Of a stretch of DNA of 64,000 nt, positions 33,895 through 44,789 are shown in pieces. Numbering within the stretch: position 1 is the stretch's first letter; the number at the start of each line of letters is the position of its first letter. The DNA comes from Gamarada debralockiae (Eukaryota > Ascomycota > Leotiomycetes > Helotiales > Hyphodiscaceae), in NCBI GenBank assembly GCA_002803225.1, contig NXFV01001589.1, positions 62,001-126,000 on the forward strand, given 5' to 3'. A program made the position numbers and the translations under genes. The notes under the pieces are model-generated. The model saw only the letters and a program-made list of their open reading frames with translations. It was not told the origin of the DNA and searched no databases.

Positions 33895-35689
33895 GTGTTT
33901 CTCTGTCACGCTACCCTTGCGATGACACGAAGTACAATGTCACAAACATCAAGTCCAGACGTTCCCGTCTCTACGCCATCATCACCATCAACCTCGAATC
34001 GGGCAGTCATGTATCGGTCCCTTCCAATAACACCTCGTTCCTTCCGACTCCCCATTATCGCCCTTAGCAAACGTGGTACGGTCATCCAAATTCTCCTCTC
34101 TGTCGAGTTTGACAGAGCCCAGCCATACGAAGCCCTGTCATACTTCTAGGGGGATCCGAATCCAACTGTGGAAGTACGATGCAACGACAAACCCTTGGAA
34201 GTCATGCCGAACCTTGCTGCTGCCCTTCGACACCTGCGTCTTGAAGATCGGGGTCGCGCCATGTGGGTCGACGCGATTTGCATTGATCAGACGAACCTTG
34301 CCGAGAGGTCTCAGCAGATCGCATTCATAAAGGATATATATGCTCGAGCTGAGGGCGTGGTTATTTGGCTGTGAGAAGATGGTAAAGAGTACGGCTCGAA
34401 TGCGATATCGCTCCATCACTAGAACGGCAAGGATTGCGCATAAGGAGTGGGGGTGCGACTTACCACTTAGTAAGAGAATCCTAAGTCGCCTCGGCGACCC
34501 CGCCGAGACGAAATCCCACCCAGAAATGCCGCATCGTCTACATCCTATCTGGGACGCTCCTATGGCTATTGGACTGGACTGGTTCCGTCGCGTGTGGGTC
34601 TTACAAGAAGCTGCACAAGCCAAAACTGCAACGATGATTCTAGGTGAACTGAAGTGCCATGCTTCGATGTCCTTCTAGCTGGACTCTGGCTAGTGAAGAA
34701 GCAAAGTCGGTATGGTCGGCCGTCATTTGTCGAGGTCGAATTGAATTTTAGGTCGATCTCCTCCATGTTCGTGAACATAACTGAACCAATGTGTTTTGCC
34801 AACCATCTTAAGCGCTGTTCGCTCTTCAACGCAACCGCTGCAAGGGACAATATTTATGTTATGCTTGGCCTGCCCAGCCAAAGCTCGAGGACACCCTTAC
34901 CTGCGACCAGACTACACGAAGACTACTGTGGACTTATATTGCGAAGTTGTTCAACACTTTATGAAGCCTCTGACAAATTAGGAAGCCCATTCAATAACCA
35001 TTGTCATCTTAGTCCGAGATGCGACTACGGATTCTTAGACATTATAGTTCTACCTTATTACCACCGACCGGGCTCCTGGACTGTTGGCGATGATGGAGGA
35101 AAGAAGTTGGACTGGATGGTTTTCCGTCAGGGTTCCTGTTGGGACCAACCCCATTCTCTCTACTAGGACTTGTGGTCTCTGCCACTTGCTAGGGTGTGGA
35201 GAATTGGTACCGGCCTTACGAAGTGGCTAGTTGAGATCTCAAAAACTAGCACTCTTCGTAGCTTGGTTCTGTTTGGCATACGAATTAGCATGGTGAATAC
35301 TATCTTCGACTATTGGCACCACCGGAGGGACTTGGAAGAAGTCTCGAGCCCCTGAGCCGTTCAATAGAAAGGATCTGAGAGCGTTCATTGAAGGCGGAGA
35401 AATTTCAATCCACGACGTGAATCCCGATCACGCAATCAACAATGCGAGAACTATCTTCGGCACAGAGCGTGGTCAACTGGGCAGCGGCCATCGAAAGATC
35501 GGAGTTGGCGATGAGATTTGCCTCCTATATGGCGGCAGAACTTTAGATGTTATTCGACCAATCGGGGAGGAGAAAAAGCAGCCTATATTCCAGTTTGTGG
35601 GCGATTGCTATGTACCTGATCCAATGCGAGGACGGGTTCTCGAGGATCTGGGAGAGGGCAAACTGCGCAATGAGTGGATTGACTTGTGA
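33895..35689 (+). pseudogene. HET-domain gene relic 3, full-length footprint with nonsense codons
   Basis: The relic starts at 33895 and keeps the HET order: QPYEALSY, then F-stop-GDP where Y-T-W-GDP is expected, EVMPNLAAALRHLRL, MWVDAICIDQTNLAERSQQI, then VVIWL followed by a TGA. After a frame change come WFRRVWVLQEAAQAKTATMI and, in another frame, the HET middle region (RDNIYVMLGLPSQ) to 35166. The C-terminal piece IGVGDEICLLYGGRTLDVIR through NEWIDL is open from 35417 to 35689. The TAG at 34147-34149 occupies the almost invariant HET-motif Trp position (TGG to TAG). Several further stops and frame changes follow, so no functional product is expected. Confidence 0.82.
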
Positions 35690-36739
35690 TGAGGAGTCGG
35701 AGAATTGCGAAAGGTATTGGCTTCTTGAATGGAGTGAGGATTCCTAGGCTACTATAATAATAGGTTGGAGCATCATTGGAATCTAGGGACAAGGTGTAGG
35801 AATCAATCCTCACCTCATCTGGTCCTCAATGAGTCCAGTAGATTCAAGGTCCTGGTTGCCTTGAAAGCTGAGTTTCAGTTAATAGTACATAGTATCTGAG
35901 AGCCTTTGGTGCGTTGAGAGGGACTGTGGAATTGTCGTGACAAGTCCTTCGATCGAGAGCAAGTTCTGACGAGGTGGACTAGTATCTCGTCTGGTTTGAC
36001 CGTCACAAATTCTTTCTCTACGTTACTTTGTTCAGTTTCCAGGGAGGACTACTCATGGTGTTTTACCGATGCTACCTGGACACAGAGAGAACTGGCGCAT
36101 ATTGCCAAGTGACGTTCCTGTGCGAGGCGTCATGCTTCAGGTGTGACTTCGTGTATGCATGAAGAAAGTCTCTGCCCGGCTTTTTCGATTGTGCCCCGCA
36201 TTTATCAATCTCTTTTGGACCCCAAGTTACGAGCAAGAGTAAGCTTATTTGAGGAACGATGAAAGCTTTTGCGTTTATGGTCAACGTAGGCTGATTTGTG
36301 GATTTCTGAGTCCACAGCCCCTGTCTCCTGGTATAGGCTGATTTGCTTACTTCCTGTTGCAGCAATGCTGCAAGACTAAGCTTATGCGCGACATACAAGC
36401 ATCCGGAGTCAAGTGATAGGACGTCGTATTGGCTCACATCTCAGCCCTATGGGATGTTTCTTCGTAGACTCCACACCCCTGAGGAAGAGTAGGCTTTCGT
36501 TAGTTGGTTTCTAGGCTTTGCTTGGACCCTTGTTGAAGGATTCTGACAGAGACTACGACTGTGTAGTGGAGCAGTGGATCTGCTCGACTCTCAGATTGCT
36601 GTGAGATGATGGTTGCATCCTTCAATGTCTTTCGATTTACGTATATAACGACAAAGACCATACATTCCTTATCTTCTCGGTCAATAAAACTCCACCTTCG
36701 CCCACTACCTAATCTACTTATCAATAATCAATTCTCAAC
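35690..36739. other. Intergenic region between HET relic 3 and GMC gene
   Basis: About 1.05 kb without a recognised gene. A 121-codon minus frame at 36072-36437 lacks family features. The last 200 bases should be the promoter and leader of the GMC oxidoreductase. Confidence 0.5.
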
Positions 36740-38773
36740 ATGTCTAACGAAAGGTGGGACGGAGAAGTCAACGAAGGATACGAATATGTAATTATTGGCT
36801 CAGGTCCGGGAGGAGGACCTCTTGCAGCGAACCTCGCCCGTCATGGCCACAAAGTCCTTCTCCTCGAGGCCGGCGATGACCAAGGTCAGAACCTGAACCA
36901 AAAGATCCCCATGTTTTGGTCTGCCGCCTCTGAAGACCCAACAATGAGATGGGACTTCTTCGTCAAGCATTACGCAGACGAGAAGCAAGCTGCGAAGGAT
37001 CCGAAAATGACCTGGGAAACGCCTGAAGGTAGCATTTTCGTCGGTTTGGATCCACCTGCGGGTTCCAAGCAAAAGGGTATATATTATCCTCGCGCTGGTA
37101 CCTTGGGCGGTTGTGCCACACATAATGGCTTGGTTGCAATTCTTCCTCACGACTCGGATTGGCAACACATTGTCGATATAACTGGAGACGAATCTTAGAA
37201 TCCCAAGCAAATGCGGCGATGCTTCGAGCGTTTGGAACGCTGTCACTATCTCCCAGAAGGAACCCCAGGACATGGATTCGGTGGTTGGCTCGAGACTGAA
37301 CATATTGATCCCATAATGCTGGAGTCTACCGAGCCAATCCTCGCAGCAGCTGTTGCAGCCACTGGTCATCACTGTCGTTGCATCTCAAAAGGCCCAGCAA
37401 AGGGTCTGATTCCAGACGTAAATGCCCTGCATCCTCAGCGAACGGACGGAGTCTACGAAATGACTCTTCAGATGAGCAAGGACGCCCGAAGAAGCAGTCC
37501 CCGTAACTTCCTTGTCGCGACTGCCAATGCGAAAAATGCCGACGGCTCGAAGAAATACCCACTCTATATCCGAACTCATAGCTTTGCGACAAAAGTTCTC
37601 TTTGATGAGCCCCGACAAGGTCATAATCCGAGAGCCGTTGGAGTAGAGTTCTTGGAGGGTGCGAGCCTATACAAAGCCGATCCGAGATTCGACTCACGCA
37701 GAGCTGGCATCAAGAAGCGTGTTATGATATCACGAGAAGTCATCGTTGCAGGCGGGGCCTTCAATACACCTCAGATCCTCAAGCTTAGTGGAATCGGCCC
37801 CAAAGCAGAACTTGAGAAGTTCCATATTCCGATCGTCGTTGACCTCCCAGGTGTTGGGACGAATCTCCAAGACAACTACGAATTCAGCGTCGTCAGTCAG
37901 TCTCCAGAGAACTCCTCCCTCTTCAAAAATAGCAGTTTCGGCATAGCTGGTGATCAATCTATGGCCCAATGGAACAAGGGGTTCGGACCATATAAAGGAG
38001 ATGGTTTGGCTGCTGGTGTTTTGAAGCATTCCACCGTTTCTAGGGGCGATGAGGATCTCTTCCTGTTCGGCGGCCCTATCTCTTTCACCGGATTCTTTCC
38101 TGGATATTCGAGAACAGGCTTCAGCTCATTCGCTGATTTCACTTGGGATATTCTAAAAGTTCACCCGCAGAACCAGGCTGGCACCGTCAAGTTGAGATCC
38201 AAGGATCCTCACGACACACCTGAAATCAACTTCAACTTCTTCAAAGAGAACGCGGACCATGACCTCACTGCTATGACTGAAGGTGTGGAATTGGCTCGTA
38301 AGATTTTTGATGGAGTGCCAAAACCGATTGGTCCATTTACTGAGCAGGAGCCTGGAGTCTCTGTCAATTCAATCGCTGAGATCAAGAGAACGATTAAGAA
38401 TGAGGCTTTCAGTCACCATGCCACGAGTACCTGCGCAATTGGTGGCGACGATAATGCGATGGCCTGTCTTGACTCCCGATTTAGGGTACGAGGCGTCGAG
38501 GGCTTGCGGGTTGTTGATGCGTCTGTATTTCCACGTGTACCAGGAAGTTTTCCGACCCTCCCCATTTATATGGTGAGCGAGAAGGCGACTGACTGCATCT
38601 TGGAGGACATCAGAATGGATGATGTGGTCCTAGATGGCATCCTTGATGACGAGGTTCTCGTTGAGGATGCAGAGGAGGACAGAATCGTGTGGCAACAGGA
38701 GAAACAAAGCAACGGAAAGCGCAAGGCTAAAGAGAAAAATGGGCATGGAAGCAAACGGACTCGCTCTTCGTGA
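36740..38773 (+). pseudogene. GMC oxidoreductase interrupted by one in-frame TAG
   Basis: GMC enzymes are FAD-dependent oxidases or dehydrogenases of alcohols, sugars or aryl alcohols. The frame runs from MSNERWDGEVNEGYEY through the dinucleotide-binding motif IIGSGPGGGPLAANLARHGH, the FAD-linked PRAGTLGGCATHNG, the second GMC signature GGAFNTPQILKLSGIGP and the C-terminal SHHATSTCAIGGDDN. The last contains the presumed catalytic His at about codon 559. The only break is TAG at 37196-37198 (codon 153), between DITGDES and NPKQMRRCFERL; the frame is identical on both sides. The total is 678 codons including both stops. No GT..AG intron removes the TAG. The C-terminal tail is Lys/Arg-rich (GKRKAKEKNG..KRTRSS) and unusual for a GMC enzyme. 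It may be a very young pseudogene, a readthrough gene or a sequence error. No signal peptide is seen. Confidence 0.8.
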
Positions 38774-40141
38774 TTCAAGTCGATTGATCGATCCTTTTGA
38801 ATGATTTGGAATGAAGAAGGATCCGGACAAACGGCGAGACTTTGTAAACAGTCGCTCATTCAAATTGAACAATTCTTAGCAATAATTTGACTTACCTGAT
38901 TAATAACGGCGTGAAACTCTCACAACCTTGTGAGCAACTCTTCTTAGCCTCCTCTCTCAATTCGTCCCGTCCACATCAAATAGTACCTCCTTGCCCAAAT
39001 TGATCCTCGTCCAATGCTTTCTGTCTAGATTTGATATGCTTCCTGTACTTCTTCTGGATAAAATAGTTCGCTGTCAAAGCTATCATGGTAACGTTCCTTT
39101 TGAACATGTTCAACACTCATCCATTTTGAATGACTGAAATTGAAGATATTAAGAGCAGAGAACTTCTCGAAGTCACGCGATTTTTTGGCGTATCGAGTGG
39201 TTGATTTCTTAAGTGTCGCGAAAATCGCTCAACTGGGAAGGGAGTGAAGCTATTCCCAGATGAAAAGTCTTATGAAAATGACATGTCGGCAGAAATTTCA
39301 TGGGTGTTTGCCTGTGAGACTTCTCATTTATGAACCTGAGAATTTTGAGTTTCATCTAGATTGGCGATGCATCCCATGATGACGAGGCGCTCAGAAAACG
39401 CCACAGGCTCATGCAGATCATCCATACTTCTGGTACCAAATCATGTTACATGGCTTGGAAAGATGACCTTGTGGCTGCGGCAATGCAGCCCGCCACCCGC
39501 TAGTTCATACCTGGCCTGCTGTGAGGACATTTTTGAACCGTCGTCGAGAAATGTTGCGATTCAAGATCCCGCACTCGGCAAGGGCAGCATCTCCGAGTTT
39601 CGAGTGGTTGGTGGTTCCAGTGTGGGGTAATACGAGCAAGGAGAGCTTCGTGGACGATCGAAATATGGGATTCTGTCGCGGGGTCGATTTGAGTTACCTT
39701 GCGAGAAAATCGACTTGCTGAAGCTATCGCAGTCGATGGCACGACGGCTCCCCTTTAAGTCGATGCCATCCCGTCGATCAACGTTTAGTAGTCTAGCCTG
39801 ATCATATGCGATCTTTTTGAGGAAGATTCGATTCATGGCGGATTTTTGGGCAATCATCTTAACCGCCTGGAGAATGGCTCTATCTCAGAATATGGGAAGA
39901 TCAGTAGTAACCATTTCTCTTGTTGCCGCACCGTCATGCTTTTGCCTCGACGACAATTGACTGGTACATTGTTCGTACTACATTTAGGTGTTACTTACCA
40001 TTTACCACGGCAAAATACCTCGGGCTTCGAGGTTGCCTTCAAGTACAGCAGCTTCCCCAGCTGTCTCCCTAGTCAAAACCTCTAGCATTTACGGAAACAC
40101 TTCCATAGCCTTCGAAACCCTCAACTTCACAAAACGCAACT
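38774..40141. other. Intergenic region, nothing recognised
   Basis: About 1.37 kb with only short frames (for example 39361-39630 plus and 39561-39857 minus) and no family resemblance. The left half is AT-rich. Confidence 0.45.
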
Positions 40142-41230
40142 ATGTCGGTGCCATCCGGTGACCTCGATCATGCCAAGAGCGCTCCTCTTCAACACGCCCA
40201 AACCCTGAGCAGACATCCCGAATTCTTCGAAAAACTCTTCCTCAACCCTCAGACCAAAGTTTCCGGAGATTTGTGGAAGACTTTTGCAATTCCAACCCTG
40301 TGGCCCTTGTTGGATTCGGAGTTGCTCTTACCTCGCTCTCGGCGCGTTGATGGGATGGAGAGGCTCGGATGAAACAAAATTGGATGCAGCAAATATGTAC
40401 GTGGCTGAGATTCTTGAGTAAGAAGATGTTGCGATTACTGACTACGATTAGTGACGTTTATCTCTGGTTTGGCGGATTGTTGGTCGAGCTCGCTGGTCTT
40501 TTCGAATTCTTCCTCGACAACACATCTGCCCTTCATCCTCTTCGCTGGCTATGGGAAGAATACCTGCTTCACAAACCCAAAACACAGCGTTGATAACGAT
40601 ATGGGGTGACGGTCCCTGACATATGCCGCCACAAGCAGCCTCGATGACAGTAAATGCGACTTAGGCCCAGTTATGCTGCCAGCTTCGGACCTTAATTGTC
40701 ACACTTGGTACCCCTGCTAACTTTCAGTCTAGGATTTGAGGTCTTTTTCATTACAGTTCTGACCTTCATATTCCTCGTCAGTTCCTTCCGTGGCAACCTA
40801 GCGTTCGTCCTCGTCCTTCTCGGGGCGTTGATTGCCTTCGCACTTCTCTCAGCTGCGCTCTTTGTCGAGGCCCGGGCTCTTTGATCGCTGGGTGCCGCTC
40901 AAGTTTATGAAGCCATGGGTAATGCAGACGCTGCTGTAACAGCACTTGACGCAGGCGAGAACAGATTGAATCTTGCTCTCAAGCTCATCACTGTACGTTG
41001 ATCCAGCTCTGTGTCTCTGGAGGTTATTTGACTAACAATTCTAGGGTGGTGGCAGTGCATTCTTTGGTGCAGCAATGCTCGGATGGTACCCGACTTCGGC
41101 TATCATGCCTTCGATTGTCGATATCCCTATCCCTATCCCTTTGGCAGTCTTTGATCTTAGTACGGTCATCAAGGGCAAGACGGAGCTTGAGCGAGGAAGA
41201 CAGCTAAGAAGACAGACTGAGCAGGACTGA
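40142..41230 (+). pseudogene. GPR1/FUN34/YaaH (acetate transporter / AlcS-like) relic
   Basis: Members are six-helix plasma-membrane proteins linked to acetate or ammonium export. The start (MSVPSGDLDHAKSA ... KVSGDLWKTFAIPT) is followed by a frame change: VALVGFGVALTSLSA continues in another frame. A second shift precedes LMGWRGSDETKLDAAN. Further on, VYLWFGGLLVELAGLFEFFLDNT, then GFEVFFITVLTFIFLVSS and FVLVLLGALIAFALLSAALF are readable. The end comes after a likely intron (about 41000-41043): GGGSAFFGAAMLGWYPTSAI, then PLAVFDLSTVIKG and a stop at 41230. The order matches the family throughout, but at least three frame changes are needed. One is a base lost in CCAACCCTGTGG around 40300, and one is about two extra bases near 40345. 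Non-functional as read. Confidence 0.75.
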
Positions 41231-41844
41231 GAAGAGTGAGCACAGAATACGTGGATGCGGGCCAACTGTGGTTGAGAACTGGGTGAAGGAGTGCAATCGG
41301 GAAATGGGATTGGGAAGTCCTAGAGAGACTTAAGTTGGGGGTTAGGAGTGGATGAATTTCGATACCACAACAATTCTTATCGATAGTTGGTGCACTGTGA
41401 AATTCCTTCTAGTTATGGATCAAATACCGTATGCGTAAAAACCTTTGCCAGAAATGGAAAGGGGTTCAGGGGTAGAAGCACAGACCGTTCCCAGCCTGCC
41501 CACATATCTCAATTTGCATCTTCCATGGATAGCTCCCTTCCTTCCCCACACAACGCCAAATCTGCAGAACGCACAAGAAACAACATGGGAGCTCTTCACC
41601 CTCATCTCCAGATCGAAGAGACCGCAAGGTCATGGGTCGTCGACCCATCAAACTGCCTGCGCGGAATCGCGGGCCGACACTTCCTAATCGGGAATACATC
41701 TCCCCGCTTGCACCTTGGAGCTCCGATAAGGCTGACCCATCATGGATACGGCTTGAGCCTTTCCAAAAAGGTTCAGCATAAAGAGCACGTCTTATGCCCA
41801 GTTGAAGAGAGTTTGGCGTAGAAACTCTACCCCACAGCTTTGAC
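41231..41844. other. Intergenic region upstream of the MOSC gene
   Basis: About 610 bases. Overlapping frames on both strands between 41387 and 41855 have no recognisable domain. It probably holds the MOSC gene promoter. Confidence 0.5.
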
Positions 41845-42951
41845 ATGAAGATCACACAGGTAAGATCTTCCTCAATCCTAGTGATTTATAATTTAATACT
41901 GAGCCTCGTGCAGATACACATCTACCCCATCAAGTCGCTGCGAGGGATCTCCCTTCCATCCGCGACCCTCTGCGCACAAGGCTTAGCCTACGATCGACGA
42001 TACATCCTTCTCAAGCCCCGCGACAATGGCACTTTCGAGAATATGTTTGTTGGTATCCTGCCCGAAATGTCCCTCTTCCATTGCAAGCTCTCCTCGCCCT
42101 CAACGTTCACTGTCGAATACCATACGCCAGACCCACCCATGGCACCTCCAACACCCAGCCAAAGTACCACCATCGAGATCCCCCTCGAGCCCAATTGCGC
42201 GGCCCTTCAGAAGATCCAGATTGAAATGCACACCGACCCCTACTACCCCGTCCACCGCATGCCCGATGAGATAAGCAAATGGTTCAGCGAATGTTTTGGA
42301 TACGAGGCTGTATTGGCATACCTTGGCGATGGGTTGGGAATCAAGAAGGACGATGAAAAGGCACGCAACTGGCTATCAGCCATTAAGCCTATCATACCAA
42401 AACAGCTACATGCAGTCAACTTCTCCGACACCGCAGCACTGCTTGTATCATCTGAAGCCTCGCTCGCAGACCTTCATCTCCGATTACCAGATGGCGAGGA
42501 AGCTGTACTCGAGAAATTCCGGCCGAATCTAGTTCTCGACGGCGAGGGGAGGGCATGGGATGAGGATTTCTGGGGCGAGGTCACCATCTTGCCCTTAGGG
42601 GTGCGAATTGTGTTGACGTCGAACTGCGCGCGGTGTACGAGTATCAATGTTGATTTAGAGAAGGGACGGATGGGGGAAGGAGAGAGCGGGAAGCTGTTGA
42701 AGAAGCTGATGCGGGATCGTAGAGTGGATACTGGGAATAAGTGGACGCCGATATTTGGGCGTTATGGCTTTCCTACCCAGGGTGGGGAAATCAGAGTCGG
42801 TGATCAAGTGGTGGTTAGTAAGAGGAATGAAGAGCATACTGTTTGGAGTGAGCCAACATTTCTGTTGAGGAATTTGGGTGATGACTGGCTGACTTTGGAA
42901 ATAGATGGTGTGATGCCCCGCCTTGCCAAGTTCGAGGAAGTGACTGTGTAA
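41845..42951 (+). CDS. MOSC-domain molybdenum-cofactor protein (mARC-like)
   Basis: MOSC proteins bind a sulphurated molybdenum cofactor through a conserved Cys; the closest functional model is the mitochondrial amidoxime-reducing component. Exons 41845-41859 and 41914-42951 give 350 residues starting MKITQ-IHIYPIKSLRGISL, the MOSC N-terminal barrel signature. The MOSC core follows: FRPNLVLDGEGRAWDEDFWG, then VRIVLTSNCARCTSINVD, with the cofactor-ligating Cys candidates in NCARC, and GRYGFPTQGGEIRVGDQVVV. The intron is 54 nt, in frame and stop-free, so an unspliced message would encode 18 extra residues. No clear mitochondrial targeting sequence is visible. Substrate unknown. Confidence 0.9.
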   Translation: MKITQVRSSSILVIYNLILSLVQIHIYPIKSLRGISLPSATLCAQGLAYDRRYILLKPRDNGTFENMFVGILPEMSLFHCKLSSPSTFTVEYHTPDPPMAPPTPSQSTTIEIPLEPNCAALQKIQIEMHTDPYYPVHRMPDEISKWFSECFGYEAVLAYLGDGLGIKKDDEKARNWLSAIKPIIPKQLHAVNFSDTAALLVSSEASLADLHLRLPDGEEAVLEKFRPNLVLDGEGRAWDEDFWGEVTILPLGVRIVLTSNCARCTSINVDLEKGRMGEGESGKLLKKLMRDRRVDTGNKWTPIFGRYGFPTQGGEIRVGDQVVVSKRNEEHTVWSEPTFLLRNLGDDWLTLEIDGVMPRLAKFEEVTV

Positions 42952-44092
42952 CATCTGCGGGATTAAATGACCAAGAATGGTCATATCTGGAATCCTTTTC
43001 TGGGATGATTGCTATTTCATTTCCTAAACGGAAGTTCCAAAATTCAGGATCGGGCGTAGACTTCGCGAAGACTAGGCTGTTAATACAAGGCTTGCATACA
43101 TGCCAACTGTCTCTGTGTCATGGCACAGGGCATCGAGCCACGGCAATCGAGTTACATCGGAACCGCTGCCGTGGAAAATAGCATTGTTTTCATGTGGTAT
43201 GAGGATGGCCTTATGGTGACGGGACCTGGCATGCCGGGCTGCTGTTACACTGCAGTTGTTGGGAGTTTGTCACAATGTTAACGTCGTTCGAGTTTGGGCC
43301 GTTGCACGGAATACCCAACGGATTCCGCCTTCTTTTCCTCTCAATGCATGTCCATCTTTTCGATGCAGAGGACATAGTGATTATGGAAATCAAGCTCAAG
43401 AGACGAGCAAGATATCTCAACAGGTGATTTCATTCTCAAGAAACTCAGATAACCACGTACGCCCACCGTTGTACTTGCGTACATACCTCTTGTGTAGTAT
43501 TTTATTTCGCCGTCGAAGAAGTAAAAAGAAAAGACAATTTTATTCTTCGCAACGAAAATCAGACAAATCCATTCAGACCAGCTCCATTCAATCTGACACC
43601 AAATTCTGATAAAGCAAATAATCCACAATCATACTCCATCGGTTTTCTTTCATGTGTGAGCAAATGGATACAACCTAGCCAACACAACACACGTGGGTAT
43701 CACCACAGGTACAAAACTTTTCTAGTCATACGCCTCCCAAAACAAACAGTCGCAGCAGAAAAAAGTCTTTCCGCCCAATCCGAGGATAATGGAATCAATC
43801 AAACAGAAGCACGACGCTGACGAGAGGTCGTTTCAGGACGAAATGGGAAGGCGTGAAAGACCGAAGGAACGCAGGATCGAATGCCAAACAGCGAAGCCAT
43901 GGCCACGTACTCGCGCCTTCTGTATTCGGGCTATATTCTGACAGCAAGTAAGCCAGCAAAAGCAAGCAAGCCATCGGAATGCCTAAATAAGTAGTCCAGA
44001 GGAGGTTTGTCATTGCCAAGCACCTAGACTTTGCCGGGAATCGAAGTCGCACCAAAAACGTAAGGAAAAAACAGGGGCCAGAGAACACAAAG
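42952..44092. other. Intergenic region left of MITE
   Basis: About 1.14 kb with no recognised gene. The plus frame at 43256-43609 and the minus frame at 43795-44112 show no domain features. The latter overlaps the inverted repeat of the adjacent element. Confidence 0.5.
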
Positions 44093-44312
44093 TACCGTAG
44101 TAATTGGCACATAAGAGAATAGTGGCGGCGTTGTCCGGTTTACCTTTTGTTATCGAAAGACTTCCCTCCTCGCTTCAAAAACTCGCCGTCTTTACGCCCA
44201 AATACATATTTTCACCTCCCGTTTTCAAAATTCTAAAAAGTTGTACTCAATTTTTTCAGGAATTTTTGGCGGTGATCTCCGAGTATTCTCTTATGTGCCA
44301 ATTACTACGGTA
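44093..44312. mobile_element. MITE-like element with perfect 29-bp terminal inverted repeats
   Basis: Bases 44093-44121 (TACCGTAGTAATTGGCACAT...) and 44284-44312 (...ATGTGCCAATTACTACGGTA) are exact reverse complements over 29 bases. The outermost TA on each side would fit a TA target-site duplication, as in Tc1/mariner-derived MITEs, leaving an element of about 216 bp. The interior is about 160 bp, AT-rich and non-coding. Perfect arms imply recent insertion or conservation as a hairpin. Class assignment is inference from the TA boundary and the size. Confidence 0.82.
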
Positions 44313-44789
44313 GCCATAAACATCGTAAAGTCGTAGAAGTGGGTAGACAGTTGAGTGAGCGGGGAAATGTTCGTCGATTTCATCTCCCATCCTGAGTACC
44401 TGGAGAGGGGGATAACGCAACGGTAGCAAGCCACTAGGGGGAAGTCGCCTAATTTCGGTGATCGCCCTTGCATGTTTGGAAAGGCTTGCCGAGGACACGC
44501 GACACACCAGAGCGACAAGTCAAGTTTGAAGCTGTCATTTTTCTTTGCTGAATGGAAATGTGATGGGCTGCACTATTTATGTCAGTGGCCATTTCTGGCT
44601 GCATAATACAGAAAATGGGGCTTGAGGGTGGAGATGAAAACGAAATGATCGATAACCCTTGTGAGGGGAGAAACTCGCTTGGGAGAGAAAGTTCGAGAGG
44701 GAAGGAAAGCGAGGTCGGTGGTACTCACCGTGAAACTGCGACGAGGAAATTGAAGGACCAGAACTCCAAAGACGAAGTTGATTGACGGA
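44313..44789. other. Intergenic region between MITE and small Cys-rich gene
   Basis: About 480 bases with only short frames. It is probably the 3' region of the minus-strand gene that ends at 44790. Confidence 0.5.

Noticed and set aside
23630..41230. Secondary-metabolite gene cluster around the GMC oxidoreductase and OPT transporter
   Set aside because: No backbone enzyme (PKS, NRPS, terpene cyclase) or pathway regulator is present; the oxidoreductase and transporters look like independent accessory genes.
43795..44112. 105-codon minus-strand hydrophobic frame
   Set aside because: Begins inside the MITE inverted repeat; hydrophobicity looks accidental and no homologous pattern is known.
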